Assembly (NCBI GenBank): GCA_021209875.1
Contig: JAGYVD010000006.1
Coordinates: 4,278,001-4,342,000, forward strand
From: Rosellinia necatrix
Lineage: Eukaryota; Ascomycota; Sordariomycetes; Xylariales; Xylariaceae
Direction: 5' to 3'
DNA length: 64,000 nucleotides
The translations under genes and the position numbers were made by a program. Under the pieces are notes generated by a model that did not search any database, was not told the origin of the DNA, and saw only the letters and a program-made list of their open reading frames with translations. Positions 1 through 11,784 of the stretch are shown one piece after another (positions within the stretch are counted from its first letter, which is position 1; every line of letters starts with the position of its first letter).

Positions 1-1
1 C

Positions 2-82
2 CCAGGCGGTGGGGTTAATTCCTCAAGCCCTAAGGATGATCTCCCTGACTACGAAGAATATGAAAGTGACAGGGAAAATTGA
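2..82 (+). CDS. Possible C-terminal end of an upstream gene (partial)
   Basis: Reading from base 2, 26 codons run without a stop to TGA at 80-82. They give a hydrophilic, acidic tail that includes SSSPKDDLPDYEEYESDREN. The composition looks like a real disordered C-terminus rather than random translation, but the stretch is short and most of the gene would lie left of the window. I do not recognise the family. It could be the end of a cellular gene or of a transposon protein, or a chance open frame. Confidence 0.25.
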   Translation, partial: PGGGVNSSSPKDDLPDYEEYESDREN

Positions 83-913
83 TCCTCTTCTTTAAAAGAT
101 GGAAGAAAAAAATGATGGTTAAACCTAAAGGAGGTGGGCCATCCAACAGGGCACGCATGCCTGTAGACGCCGCGGCCCCAGGTTTACTCCTAGTCATTTT
201 ATTCAGGTTACGGAAAGGATGCATCTCATTGTATGTTTAATTTATCCAGGGTAGTTACAGGCCTTGGTTGGCCTTTTGAGAGCCAATTACGCTCAATTGA
301 ATACCCTGCGTTGTTTATTACGATTGGTTTATTTGATACGGGTCATAAAACAAAACAATTCCTTCATTACTGAACTTTTGATCTACAGGTTTCAATAATC
401 TCTCCGAATGACCGTAGCGACGAAAACTGTGCTTAATGATTATTTACTTACGCGGAGCGGTACGCAATGACCATGGTGATTGATTTCATCACACACTGCC
501 AACATGGCACAACTCATCTCACAGGCTATGTAATTACATCACAGCATTACCCCACGGCACGCCAAATGGTCCCAGGCGACTAGGCCAATCCAGGGTCCAT
601 CCACCCGTGGCCACGGACCATCTCCTGCCAAGGTTCTAGGTAAACCCCTTTACCTGCCAGAAAAGGATGGTACAACAAAGCCCTGTTGCATCTGGGACCA
701 GTTCCAGTTGCCCAATCCGGCCCAGGCGCCAAGCGGACGATACGCTGGACGCGCAACTCTGGGATAGGAAACGAAGTGCCGATAGTGGCCAGCATATGTT
801 ACGCTACCCCTGTTATCTATTGTTCGAGCTACATACCTACCTAACCTGGGTAGTCTGTCCAGAGAGTGGGCCACGAATGGGTCTGTCCGTCTCCCAGATG
901 AACCATCACTCAC
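83..913. other. Intergenic region upstream of the carboxypeptidase gene
   Basis: This stretch has ordinary base composition and no convincing coding frame; the short open frames on both strands overlap each other and show no recognisable motif. Two GCCAAG hexamers (627-632 and 728-733) match the core of the fungal pH regulator PacC site, and several GATA cores lie at about 738-784. Motifs this short are expected by chance. I see no repeat and no sign of RIP here. Confidence 0.5.
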
Positions 914-920
914 TATAAAG
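914..920 (+). promoter_or_regulatory. Candidate TATA box of the carboxypeptidase gene
   Basis: TATAAAG lies 103 bases before the ATG at 1023. A transcription start about 30 bases downstream, near 945-960, would leave a leader of about 65-75 nt. That leader includes the pyrimidine-rich stretch at 990-1012, which is typical just before fungal start codons. An ATG at 925-927 would lie upstream of that start site and so would not interfere. Confidence 0.5.
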
Positions 921-1022
921 AGCCATGTACCAGCAACAGCTAACCCAGCGTCGTCACCCATCGTCTCTCAATCCCTCAAGTGAGAACGCCATTCCCCCCT
1001 CCTCGTCCGTTATTTGCCCACC

Positions 1023-2461
1023 ATGAAGCTTCTACAAGCAAGCAATGTCCTCCTACTGGCAGGAATGGCCAACGGATGCTTGCTGCCCGAGGAGCGCGCT
1101 GGTGGCTCCATCAACAGGGCTCTGAACCGCCGACAGGGGAACAGCGGGAAAGCGGTTGGCAAGGCGGACCGGTTTAATGCCGGAAGCGCGTTCCCGCGGG
1201 GCATCGGCAGCGGTAATGCGACCGACATGAGCACCATTCTCAACGTGAATGAGGTCACCAGCGGATTGCAGGGATTGGTAAAGGAGTATGGAATCCAGAC
1301 CTTTGCTACGCCGTACAAGACCTACGAAGGCCGAACCATTCAGGGCGCCAAGATTGGCGGCTCTGGGACCTCTGACACGAAGTATCACGTATACTTGAAT
1401 GGCGCCATTCATGCACGAGAGCGCGGCTCGCACGACAGCGTGCTTTATTTCATCTCCGACTTGCTGTACGCTCAGAAGCACGGCACCGGCCTCACATACG
1501 GCAGGAAGTCGTACACCAACGCTGATGTGATCAAGGCCCTGGGCACGGGCATAGTTGTCACGCCCCTGATCAACCCCGACGGCGTCAATTACGACCAGAC
1601 CACCAACAGCTGCTGGCGCAAGAACCGCAACCCAAAGAGCTCCAGCGGCGCGAGCTCCATCGGCATCGACCTCAACCGCAACTTCGACTTTGCCTGGGGT
1701 CCCGAGCACTGGGCTTCGAGCGTGGCCACCGAGGTGTCCTCCTCCAGCCCCTCGTCCGAGGTGTTCCGCGGCACGGCGGCCTTCTCGGAGCCAGAGACCC
1801 AAAGCATGAAGTATATCCTGGACACGTACACCAAGGTAAGGTGGTTCATCGACCTGCACTCGTACGCGGGCGACGTCTTGTACAGCTGGGGCAGCGACAC
1901 GGACCAGAGCACGCAGCCGTACAAGAACTTCCTCAACGCGACGTACAACAGCATCCGCGGCATCACCGGCGACTCGACGACCAGCAAGTACGGCGAGTAC
2001 ATCTCCAGCGCGGACCTCAACGACGTCAAGACCGCCGGCACTCGCTTCGGCGCTGCCATGAGTACGTCCACGGGCCGCCAGTACACGGTCATGCAGTCCG
2101 CGTACCTGTACCCCACTTCCGGAGCCAGCGACGACTACGCCTTCTCGCGCCACATCGCCGACCCCACGAAGAACAAAGTGTACTCGTACACCGTCGAATT
2201 CGGCTTCGGGAACAGCCAGGCCTCGTGCCCCTTCTACCCCACGGATGCTCAGTACACGAGCAACCTACAGGAGACCAATGCAGGGTTCAGTAAGTAACGC
2301 CAACTAATCACCCAGCCCCACCGTCCTTCACTCCCCCATGTTCTATATGTATTAGATAGACTCAACATCTTCGCGTCACGATTCGTCGTGGGGAACCCTT
2401 TGCTAATTGGGTATCCGTAGTGGAATTCTTGCTTGCAGCGGCCGACATTGGGCTTGAGTAA
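1023..2461 (+). CDS. Secreted M14-family zinc carboxypeptidase, one intron
   Basis: This is a metallocarboxypeptidase that removes C-terminal residues from peptides, probably outside the cell. The coding sequence is join(1023-2289, 2421-2461), 435 residues. The start is the ATG at 1023 in a good CCCACC context; an in-frame TTG at 1014 is not a eukaryotic start. Residues 1 to about 18 form a signal peptide with core VLLLAGM. R36-R37 could be a Kex2 site. The catalytic domain begins near residue 65. Zinc ligands are H130 and E133 (HARE) and H279 (LHSY). R199 in WRKNR, N218-R219 in DLNRNFD and Y363 match bovine carboxypeptidase A R127, N144-R145 and Y248. E392 in YTVEF matches the catalytic E270. 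D370 in SGASDDY aligns with residue 255, which is Asp in carboxypeptidase B, suggesting preference for C-terminal Lys/Arg. N65 and N305 are glycosylation sequons. The region before the catalytic domain is about 45 residues, shorter than the roughly 90-residue prodomain usual in the family. Confidence 0.93.
2290..2420 (+). other. Intron in the carboxypeptidase gene
   Basis: The donor is GTAAGT at 2290-2295, the branch site is CTAAT at 2403-2407, and the acceptor TAG is at 2418-2420, about 14 nt after the branch adenine; the length is 131 nt. Joining splits a codon, A plus TG, into Met423 and continues as MEFLLAAADIGLE to TAA at 2459-2461. This restores a C-terminal helix of the kind expected after ETNAGF in fungal M14 enzymes. 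Reading through the donor would instead stop at 2295-2297 after Ser-Lys. A closer acceptor at 2355 gives an unrelated tail, so it is less likely. Confidence 0.85.
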
Positions 2462-2795
2462 TGAGCCCTTGAATATTTGCGACGCTACCGGCGCAAAGCA
2501 ATCGATTATTAGTCAAATAAACCATATTTCCCCCGAGAGTTCAGAAATCTGCCGGCACACCCGTACAACCCGCCACGCAGTACAGCGCCCCTGTAGAAGT
2601 AATGCCGAAATGCCAAGCTGTGGCTCTGCATTCACCTGTATTGTTGACTTACAAAGGTAGAATATATATAGGTAGGTATGTCCTACATATGTCCTGCCTG
2701 TATAGATCTGCATATACCTGCTTATATCTTAAGCTAACCACACAGGCCACGGGTAACACCCTCACGGGCCACTTAACGCCACCCTATTAACGCGT
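2462..2795. other. 3' flank of the carboxypeptidase gene, up to the AT-rich boundary
   Basis: This is GC-normal DNA holding the probable 3' untranslated region. I see no other gene in it. A short stretch at 2655-2705 is rich in AGGTA/TACCT-like words. Base composition changes sharply at about 2795-2815, just after CGCGTTGGCGCG. Confidence 0.6.
2516..2521 (+). terminator. Candidate polyadenylation signal
   Basis: AATAAA lies 55 nt after the corrected stop codon at 2461, a sensible distance for a fungal 3' end. Fungal genes often lack this exact hexamer, so the match is supportive but not decisive. Confidence 0.35.
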
Positions 2796-3516
2796 TGGCG
2801 CGTATTTTAGCAATTTTGTTTAATTTATTAATTTATTTTTAATTTTTATCTAATATTTAATTTATTAGTAATATTAGAATCGTTTTTTTTTTTTTTTAGG
2901 AATACTGGGTTTATTTTGAAGAATATATATAAAAGATGTAATTTAGAACGTTTAATTTAAGATATTTGTTTATAAAGCAGTATTTGAATAAAATATATAA
3001 TATATTTATTTATAACGCTGTTTTTAAAAGATTTTGATTTAAAAGAAAACTAATGAAAGGTTTTAAGTTTTATTATTATATTTAGAATATTAGTTAATTA
3101 TTTAATATAACATACAGGACAAGTAAAGGGCACAGAGAAAAAAGCGGCGCATTTTTACAGACTTTTAAGTAAAAATATGTTATAATTTCATTAGAAAAGA
3201 AAATGAATTTAAACTAATTAAAATGGCTAGGATTAAATGATTTTGTTTTATGTTTATATATATAAATACTGTGTTTAAGTTTGCTGTAAGTTCTGCAACA
3301 CTATTTCTGTTTTATATTTTTATTTATATAATGATTATTTTATTATATCTTTATATTTAGTTAAATTTTAACAGCTTTTTTAATTTTCTACTTTTAATTC
3401 TTTTAAGTGTAAAATAATATTTTGATTTATATATATTTATTTGTTATATAATAATATTAATTTAATTTAGGATTAATATATTAAAGTTTAAAAACTTAAA
3501 TTTATTATAATTATCA
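2796..3516. other. AT-rich flank, no gene
   Basis: This DNA is AT-rich with stops in every frame. Its texture differs from the transposons that follow: GA and TG words are commoner and AGCT words rarer. The same texture returns at 25545-26496, as expected if both are host flanks of the LTR nest. A small GC-retaining patch sits at about 3110-3165 and is unidentified. Confidence 0.5.
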
Positions 3517-3769
3517 TGGGCAGTGCCTATAAGGAAGTATCGGCGCATGGGCTGATACAGGCAAACTGTTATACACCCTTATCCCAAATAATTGCTAAAT
3601 AACTTATAAAGAAACTATTAAATTTAAACTAAGATAACTAAAACTAACCAGCTTTATAAAACTATGTTTTATAAGCGATGTATATATTATTTATAACTTC
3701 TATTACTTAATTAAAAAAATAAACTTTATTTATTATTTTAATAAATATATTTTTAAATATAGCTTATTA
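3517..3769. repeat. Left LTR of the outer element
   Basis: It starts TGGGCAGTGCC and ends TTATTA. Aligned with 25293-25544 the two differ almost only by C/T and G/A exchanges; for example GGGCTGATACAGG here is AAGCTAATATAAA there. The leftmost roughly 70 bp keep their G and C, while the rest is heavily mutated. Confidence 0.85.
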
Positions 3770-5115
3770 TATATTTTCGAGCTTTTTAAAGCTTTTAAAA
3801 AGATAATTTTAATTAATTAAAGAGAATTTATTTTAATATAAGCTATAAAATATAATAATAACAACTTAATATATTTAAAACAAAAATAACGTTTTATTAA
3901 TAAAAATAAATTAAAACTATATATAAACAGCTTAAAAATAACTTTTAAACAGCTAATATATCAGTTTTTAATATTATTTTTATATTTATTTATTAAGCAA
4001 CGTTAAATTTTTTTAAATTTAGTTATAAAAGGTTTAAATATAGTTTTGTAGTTTAGCTTAAAAAATTTATAAAAAACTGTTTTAAATAAGCTTTATAAAA
4101 AAAATCTATATTATATAAACCACAAATAAACAAAAAATTTATAAATAATAATAAATTAAAATAAGACAGCATATATAAAGGGCTTAAAAAATAATATATA
4201 AATTATTATTAAATCATTTAATATTATTAGCAGCTTTAATATAAAAGCTAATTTAAAAATATTTTTCTAATATATTAAAACTATTTATAATAATTTAATA
4301 AAGCTGTATTTTATATTTATAAGCTGTACATGTTTTATTAAAAGTTAATCAGTATTTTTTATATATTTTTTAATTTAAACAGCGATTATTAAAATTAAAT
4401 AAAATAAACTAAATAAATAGTATGAAATTTTTTTTTAAAACTATAAATAACAAGCTTAAAAAGCTTTTATAAATATATAATTATTTAATAATTATTAAAA
4501 TTATTTTAATTAAGTTTTAAAAATAATAAAAAGCTAAAAAATGATTAAACTATTATATTAAAAATAACGTTTAAAATAAGCGTAAATATAGCATAATTTA
4601 TATAAATCTAGCAGTAAATTTAAAAAAAACATTAAAATAATTAAAGCTCTTTTTTTTAAACATACAGCTTAATAAAACTTTTTAAATAAAGCTTAAGCTG
4701 TTTAAGCTATAAAAAAAAAAACGCTGCAAAAAAATAAAAAAAACTGCTTATAATATAAAAAACTAAGCTATTTTATTAAATTATATTTTATAAAGCTAAT
4801 AAAAAGACTAAACATTTATATAAATAATATAAAAACGCAAAAAATGTTAAGCTTAAATAACAAAAGAAAATTAAAAAATAAATAACTTTTAAAAAAAAAT
4901 ACATTTAAAAATTAATATTAACTTAAAAAAAAAATAGCTGCTGTTAAACAGCTTATAAACAGCTTGTTTTTTATAATTAATATATTTATAAAAAATATAA
5001 TTTTAAAAACTTTAATAAATTAAAAATATAAATATTATATAGCTGTTAATAAAAATATTATTAAAAAATATAAATTACTGCATATAAAAATAAAAAAATA
5101 GTTTTTTAAACTAGC

Positions 5116-5393
5116 TATAATAGCTGTAATAACAGCTGTTGGAGCGATGCCCAACTATACCTATATATTAGGAAGAAAAACTAAAGTTAAAAAAAAAAAA
5201 AAACTATATATAGGGCCAACAGCCGGAATTTTTATTTATATATATTACTAGCTATTTATTATATAACTGGCTTATTTATTATATTTATTATTTTATATTT
5301 ATATCTGCTTAGCTAAATAGCTAATTAAAGATCGGCTGGCCGGTTAGCAAGCTAGCAAATTAAAAATCGCTATTATAGCTGTAAGCTATAATA
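5116..5393 (-). repeat. Left LTR (3' LTR) of the 5116-12043 element
   Basis: It aligns with 11785-12043 along its length, except for a stretch of about 20 nt rich in A at about 5170-5205 that explains the length difference (278 versus 259 bp). Landmarks shared with the partner include CTATATATTA, TATATAGGGC and GATCGGCTGGCCGG. It is more mutated than the right LTR. Confidence 0.8.
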
Positions 5394-8300
5394 ATCCCTT
5401 TTTTGCAAAAAAACTTGGGTTAAGTTTTTAGCCGCGCGTAAAGCTAAAAATATGCTAAGCTAATTTTTAAGTTGTTTGCGCTACATAGAAAACTTAAACT
5501 AATAACTTTTAAATTAATATTTTTAATATATATAATTAATTAAAATCTAAAATTTTTGTTTTTAATTTTTATTTATTATATTAATTAGTTAATTTTTATT
5601 TAATTTATTTTTAATTAAATTATTTATTATATTATTTACGCCGTATTTATAATTTTAGCTGTATTTTATTTTATAATATATTATTGTTATTATATGTTTT
5701 AATAAATATATATTTTTTAGCCGCTTTAATTTATTTTTATAATCGTTTTAACAGCTTTGTTTTTTTAAATATTTTTATAATATTTTTTAAATTTAATTAA
5801 AACGTTTTTTAAATCGGCTGCTAAATATTAATTATTATGATATTTTTAGCTTATTTATAACATTTTATAAAATAATTTTTTTAAATTTTTAATAATAAAT
5901 TTTTTTTTTTTTATTTTTTTTTTAGCATTTTATTAATTAATTTTTTTCGTTAAAATATTTTTATATAAATAATAAATTATTTATATATTTTTATAATTGT
6001 TCAATATAAAACTAATAATTTTTTATTATATTATTAATAGTTTTAGTTTAAATATTAATAATTTTATAAACTTGTTATATTATCAAATAATTTAATTTAT
6101 TATTAGAACTGTTGGTTTATTTTTTTTTTATAATATAAACATATAATTTTCAATCGTAAAATTTAAGTTTTATTAATATTTATTAGCTTATATAATTATT
6201 TATTTTTATATTTTTATATTTATATTTTTATGTTTTTAATATAATTATAAACTTTTTTATAAATATTTATATTTTTTTAAAACAGTTTTTTTAATTAATT
6301 TTTTTATAAATATTTTATTTTTATTTAAAGTTTTTAATCAAATGTTATATTTATTAGCTTTTTATTAGCATTTTTTTAAAATAGCTTTTTAAAACTTTAT
6401 AAAATAAAAATATTTAAACTATATTTAAAGCTAGCAGTACTTTTAACTAGTTTTTTAAAATAATTAATATATAATCGCAGCTTTTAATTTATTTATTAAT
6501 ATCTTATTTTTATTTATTTTATTAATTAATAATATTCTGTTATAAAAAGTCTAGTTTTATATTATATATTTTTAATAGTTTGTTTATAAAACCAGGAATA
6601 AATTATTTTTTTTATTGCTAACTATTATATTTAGCTATTTATATATTTAATAAAAAGTTTTATAATATATTCTAACAGCATTTTTATTATTATAAATTTT
6701 TATATATAATTTTTATATTAGTTTTAAAAGTTTATTAATTATATAAAAATTATATTATTTTTATATATATTTTAAAAAACTTTTAAAATTAATTATTATA
6801 TATTATTAAATATATTTTAAGATTAATAATAAAATCAGCTTTTTAATATTTTATCGTAGAAAATTTTTATAAAACAGCAAAAATAGTTTATTATATATTA
6901 ATTAATTTTATAATATAAATTTAGCTATTAATAATATTAAAATATTAAATGTTTTATTTTTTACGACTTAAATATATTGTTGCTAGTTTTATGTAAACTT
7001 TTTAATTATTTAAATTTATAAGTTATTTAATTTAAAAACATCTAGTTTTTTTATATAATAACAGGTTTTTAGCATTAATTAATTAAAGTTTATATTAGCC
7101 CAAGCTTTTTATAATATTTGTTTAAACTAATATTATATTAATTTACTTTAATACCGCGTTTATAAATATTATTTTTAATAATAATAAAATATAATATTTT
7201 TATAATATATATTTTATATATATTTTTTTTATTTTAAAATTGCTGGCTTAAAAAGCTATAATCTTCTGTTTGTTTTATGTTGTTTTTATATTTTTAAATT
7301 TTTATCGGCTTAAAAAATATTTATTATTATATTTTTAATTTTAAACAATATATAATATTAACGTTATAAAATATAATTAGCGCGGCTTATTTAGTTTATT
7401 TTAAATTAAAAATTCTTTAGGCTAAAATATTTTAATATAATATAATCTATAATAACTAAAAACAGCTATAATTATTACAAGCTTATTAATTTTATTTTTT
7501 AATATAATAGTTTTTAATAACAGCTAATATTTTTTATTATAAATACTATAGTTTAATTTTATATAATAAAAGTTTTTAAAAAAATATAAATAGCTGCTAC
7601 AGGTTATTTACTGTTTTTTATTATAATAACATGCCAGCTGCTACTTTATTAAACGCGTTTATTTTTATTTATATTTTATTTTTATAATTAAAATATTTTA
7701 ATACTAATATATTAGTTAGCCTGTTTTTTACTATTTTAAACATATTTTAATAAGCTTTTAATTAAATTAAATCAGCTTTTATATAAGTTAGGTTATTTAA
7801 TAGTTTTATTATTTAATTATATTTTTAAATAAACTTTTATAAAAGTTATAAAAGCTTAAAACACACATATTTCTTTTAATAATATTTTTTTAAACATTTT
7901 TAATTAAAAATAAATTTAACTTTATTTAAATTAACTTTTATTTTTTAGTTTTAATAATAAATCTAAAAACTTGGTTTTTTATATAAAATTTATATTTTTT
8001 AAATTAGCGTCTAGTTTTATTTTTTAAAACGTTAAAGCATTTTATTAATATAATATTAATATAAGCTATATAAAAATATTTAAATATTTTTATAATATAT
8101 TATTAATATATTTTTAAAAAGTAGCCAGCTTATTAATTAATTTAAAACTAATACTTTAAACTAATAAGCTTTATATTAAGTTTAAAAACAATTAACTTTT
8201 ATTTTTTTATAATATAAATATAATAAAACCCTTGCTTAATATCGATTTTTATAAATATTTTAGCTTATATTATATAAGCTAATATTTTTTAATTAATAAT

Positions 8301-9512
8301 AATAAATAACAGTTTTTTAAATTAAAATATTTAGTTTTTATAATTAATATATAAATATAAAAACCTGTCGCTTTTATATATAAAATATAAAAGCTGCTTA
8401 AAAACCAGCGTAAGTTTTATAAATCTTTTATTAAATTGTTATAAATATATTATTAACATGTTTTAGCTTTTTAAATAATATTTTATATAAAAATAATATT
8501 TTAATAATCTTAAGTTTTAATCTAGTGTTAAATAATAGTTAATTTTAGTTTATATAAAAACAAGTCGTTTAAAACAGCTTTTAAAAAAACATTTAAATAT
8601 TTATAATAAATTTTTAAAACAATTTATAATAAGCTTTTTTAGTACTACTTTATTCTTATTTAATAATTTATTTTAAATCTTTTATCTTTTATATTTTATT
8701 TTTTATTAATTTTATATAACATAGTTATACTATAGTATATTATACCGTTTTATTATAACGTTATATTAAAAACTATAGCTTTAATAATTATAATTTTTAT
8801 AAATTAACATTTATATTATTTAATAATGTTTTACTAAAGTTAATATAACTTTTAAACATTTTTCTCTAGTAAAGTTTCTATTTTTAGTTTAATTTTTACT
8901 ACTTTTAAAATTAAATTAATATTTTTATTCTTGCTTAATATTTTTTTATTTTATGCATTTTTATATAATTTTATTTTTACTTAAAATAACTACTAAAATA
9001 AGTTTAAAAAGCTTTTTAAGTTTATATCGTTTATAATCGGCTTAATTTTTAGCTAAATAATCTTCCGCTATATTTAGCTTAAAATACTTTATTTCTACAG
9101 CTTTTTTTTTTGCTGCTTTTAATTAAGTCGCTTATTCTTACATTTTTTATTTCTGCGGTCTATTAGCTTTTTTTTTTAAGCAACATTTTCTTAATATTTA
9201 AAATATTTTAACAAGTCGCCTGGTTTATTTATTAAAATTTTAAATGCTTAATACTCTAGTTTTTAATTATTTAAAAATAAAAATTGTTTATATAAAAATC
9301 TATTAATATATTATAATAGTTATAATATTTTTTCTAATAATTACATAGTATTTTATATTAACTATAATTAAAAAGCCTTTTATATTATTTTTTTATATTC
9401 TAAAATTTGCTTTTAAAACTAAGTTTATTTCTTAAATTAAATTATTATTATATTTAATAATAATAGCTAGTTTAAAGCTTGTTATAATCTTAAGTTTTAA
9501 ATACTTTATTAT

Positions 9513-9767
9513 TGTTAGAGTAGGCAAGGGGTGCCAGGCTTGGCACCACCAGTTGCCCCACTGTAAGATTAGATAAGGTGGCCCAGGCCACCTGGGCTAG
9601 ACCCACTTGGGCTAGGCCCACCTACCTGTACTAGTAGGTGGAATTCTAGGACTGCACCTAGAATTCCACCATCTTCATCACGAACCCACATACAACACCA
9701 CAAACTAGACCAGCATACAGCAAAATACAGCTATTTACAGCTTCATACCCCTGACCAGATTTATCCA
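9513..9767. repeat. GC-retaining hairpin-rich insert, possible solo LTR or MITE
   Basis: About 255 bp of nearly unmutated sequence sit inside an otherwise RIP-saturated element. It begins TGTTAGAG and ends TATCCA, so TG...CA ends are possible. Short direct repeats flank it (ATTAT or TTATT, ambiguous in this AT-rich setting). It contains four perfect inverted repeats: 9530-9547 (7-bp arms), 9577-9592 (7-bp), 9619-9640 (7-bp) and 9637-9670 (14-bp arms GGTGGAATTCTAGG / CCTAGAATTCCACC), plus the direct repeat TGGGCTAG at 9593 and 9608. No coding frame is seen. A solo LTR of a copia-like element is my first guess; a MITE is the alternative. Confidence 0.45.
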
Positions 9768-11784
9768 TTATTTAAGCAGCAAAAGTTACGCAGATTAAAA
9801 TATATATGTTTGCTTTTATATCGGCTTAAGTTTTAATAAATAATATAAATCTATTATTTATTACTATATAATTTATAAAAACACGTTTTTTTAAAAATAT
9901 TGTTTAAAAATTAAATAAAATCTTTTTATATTATACTATATTAAATATTTATATTTTCTGCCTAAAAAAACTTTATTTATTTTAAGCTATTTTTTTTGTT
10001 TATATTTTTCCTTTTATATAATTTATTTTTATAATTTTTATAAAAATAAGGCTAATATATATATTATTTAATTAATAAAAATCGCTTTTATAAAAATAAT
10101 TATTACAGCCATATTTTTATTTATAATAAATAAAATATTTGTTTTTAAAATAAAACTTTAAACTAATCTAATTTTAACTTAATATAAATTATTGTTTTAT
10201 TTTTGTTTATTTAATAATAGCAACGCTTTTATTATTATTTTTTAATATATAAACGCTTTTAAATTAAAAACTACTTTAAGCCGCTTAACTTAAAGTTTTT
10301 TCTAGCTTTTTCTTTTTAAATTTTTTTTTTATAAAGCTTTATTTTAAATAAAGTTCTTCTGCTGCTAATAGTTATACAACTATATATATTTATAATAAAT
10401 AATAAAATTTATTATATCGTTATATAATTTATTTATATAAAGCTTATTTAAACGTTGAAATAATTTATTATATATGTTCTGTTTAAAAATTTTTGAATTA
10501 ACTTATGCTATATTAACTTATTAAATAAACTTAATATAAAACAAAATAAACTTATTGCTTACAGCTATTTTTAAGTTTTAATATTTAACTTTAGCTTTTT
10601 TATACTTATTAAAATTATTATAAAACAAAAAAGAATAGTTTAAAACTTTTCAGCGAGTTTTTAATATTAGTTTGTCATAATTATTAATAATAAATAATAT
10701 AAAGTTTTTTAAAGTTTTATTTTTTATACAGCTAGTAATATAATCGATTTTTTTTAATTTATACTAAAAATAGTTGCTGTTTTAAATAAGTTTATTTTTT
10801 AAACATATAAACTAATACTTAAATTTTATTTTTAATTTATTGCTTATTAACTTTTTGCTTATAAAAACCAGTAGTTCTGCAGCTTTAAAAATTAATTTTA
10901 ATTTTTTTTTAAGATATTATAAGCAAAGAATGCTTAAGTTTAGCCTAAATATAATTTTTTAATAACCGCTAAATATCCTGCTTAATTAAATAAATATTAT
11001 AATAATCTAATCTTTTAAAATTTTAATTTTTTGTTTATTTTAATTAAAACATAATTTAAGTAAGTTTTAACTTTTTATTTTATAAGCTAAACTAATTTAT
11101 TTAATATAATATTTATATAAAGTTATTATTTATTTTATTTAATAAATTAACAATATTTATTAAAATATTTTAAGCAGCATTAATAAATAATAAATAATGT
11201 TTAAATTTATAATATATTTTTTAAAATAGTTATAAACTACTTTTATAAACTGCTAAAATTTATCAAGCTATTTTATTATAAAATACACGTTTTTTTTAAA
11301 CGTTATTACTATAAATATTATTTTTAATTATTTATTAATAATAAAATAAGCTGTATTAATTTTTATTTGTTTTATAAAATCTTTATAAAGTTTTATAAAA
11401 GCTAGCTGCATACAAGCTTTAGCTATTATTTTGCATAATATAATTTTAATATAAAAATATTAATAAGTTTATTTTTTTGTTTTTATTTTTATTATAACTA
11501 TTATTTTTATGTTTAAAACGTGCCGTTATATTAATATTATTTATTTATAACGTTAATTTTATAAACTTTAAAAATTAATAATAAAGTTTATAATAATTAT
11601 ATTAACTAGCGTTTCAAAGTGCTAATTTATTTAAATCGTTTTTTTTAAAGCATATTTATTATTTAACCTCTGTTAAAAAAAATTAAATTATTTTTTTTTG
11701 CTATAATATTTTTAACATATTAATTAATTAGTCGTTTCAAAAAATTTAATATTTTTTTAAACAATAAAAAATAAACCTTAGTTT

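Noticed and set aside
580..961. Short open frames on both strands upstream of the gene
   Set aside because: They overlap one another, lack recognisable motifs, and occupy the promoter region.
1014..1022. Starting the carboxypeptidase at TTG 1014
   Set aside because: Eukaryotic genes rarely use TTG; the ATG at 1023 has a good context and is directly followed by a signal peptide.
1834..1839. GTAAGG as a possible second intron donor
   Set aside because: The frame continues without a break into FIDLHSY, the conserved zinc-ligand segment, so no intron is needed.
1053..2153. A 366-codon open frame on the minus strand across the carboxypeptidase gene, with shorter frames at 1010-1318, 1589-2116 and 1841-2293
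   Set aside because: These overlap the convincing M14 gene and only reflect its GC-rich codon use; they show no family motif of their own.
2290..2355. A shorter 66-nt intron ending at TAG 2355
   Set aside because: It gives a 22-residue tail unlike the family, and its branch site (CTAAT near 2305) lies about 48 nt from the acceptor. The 2420 acceptor gives the expected helix with a branch site at normal distance.
2433..2790. Short open frames downstream of the gene
   Set aside because: Their composition is random-looking and they overlap the 3' flank and each other.
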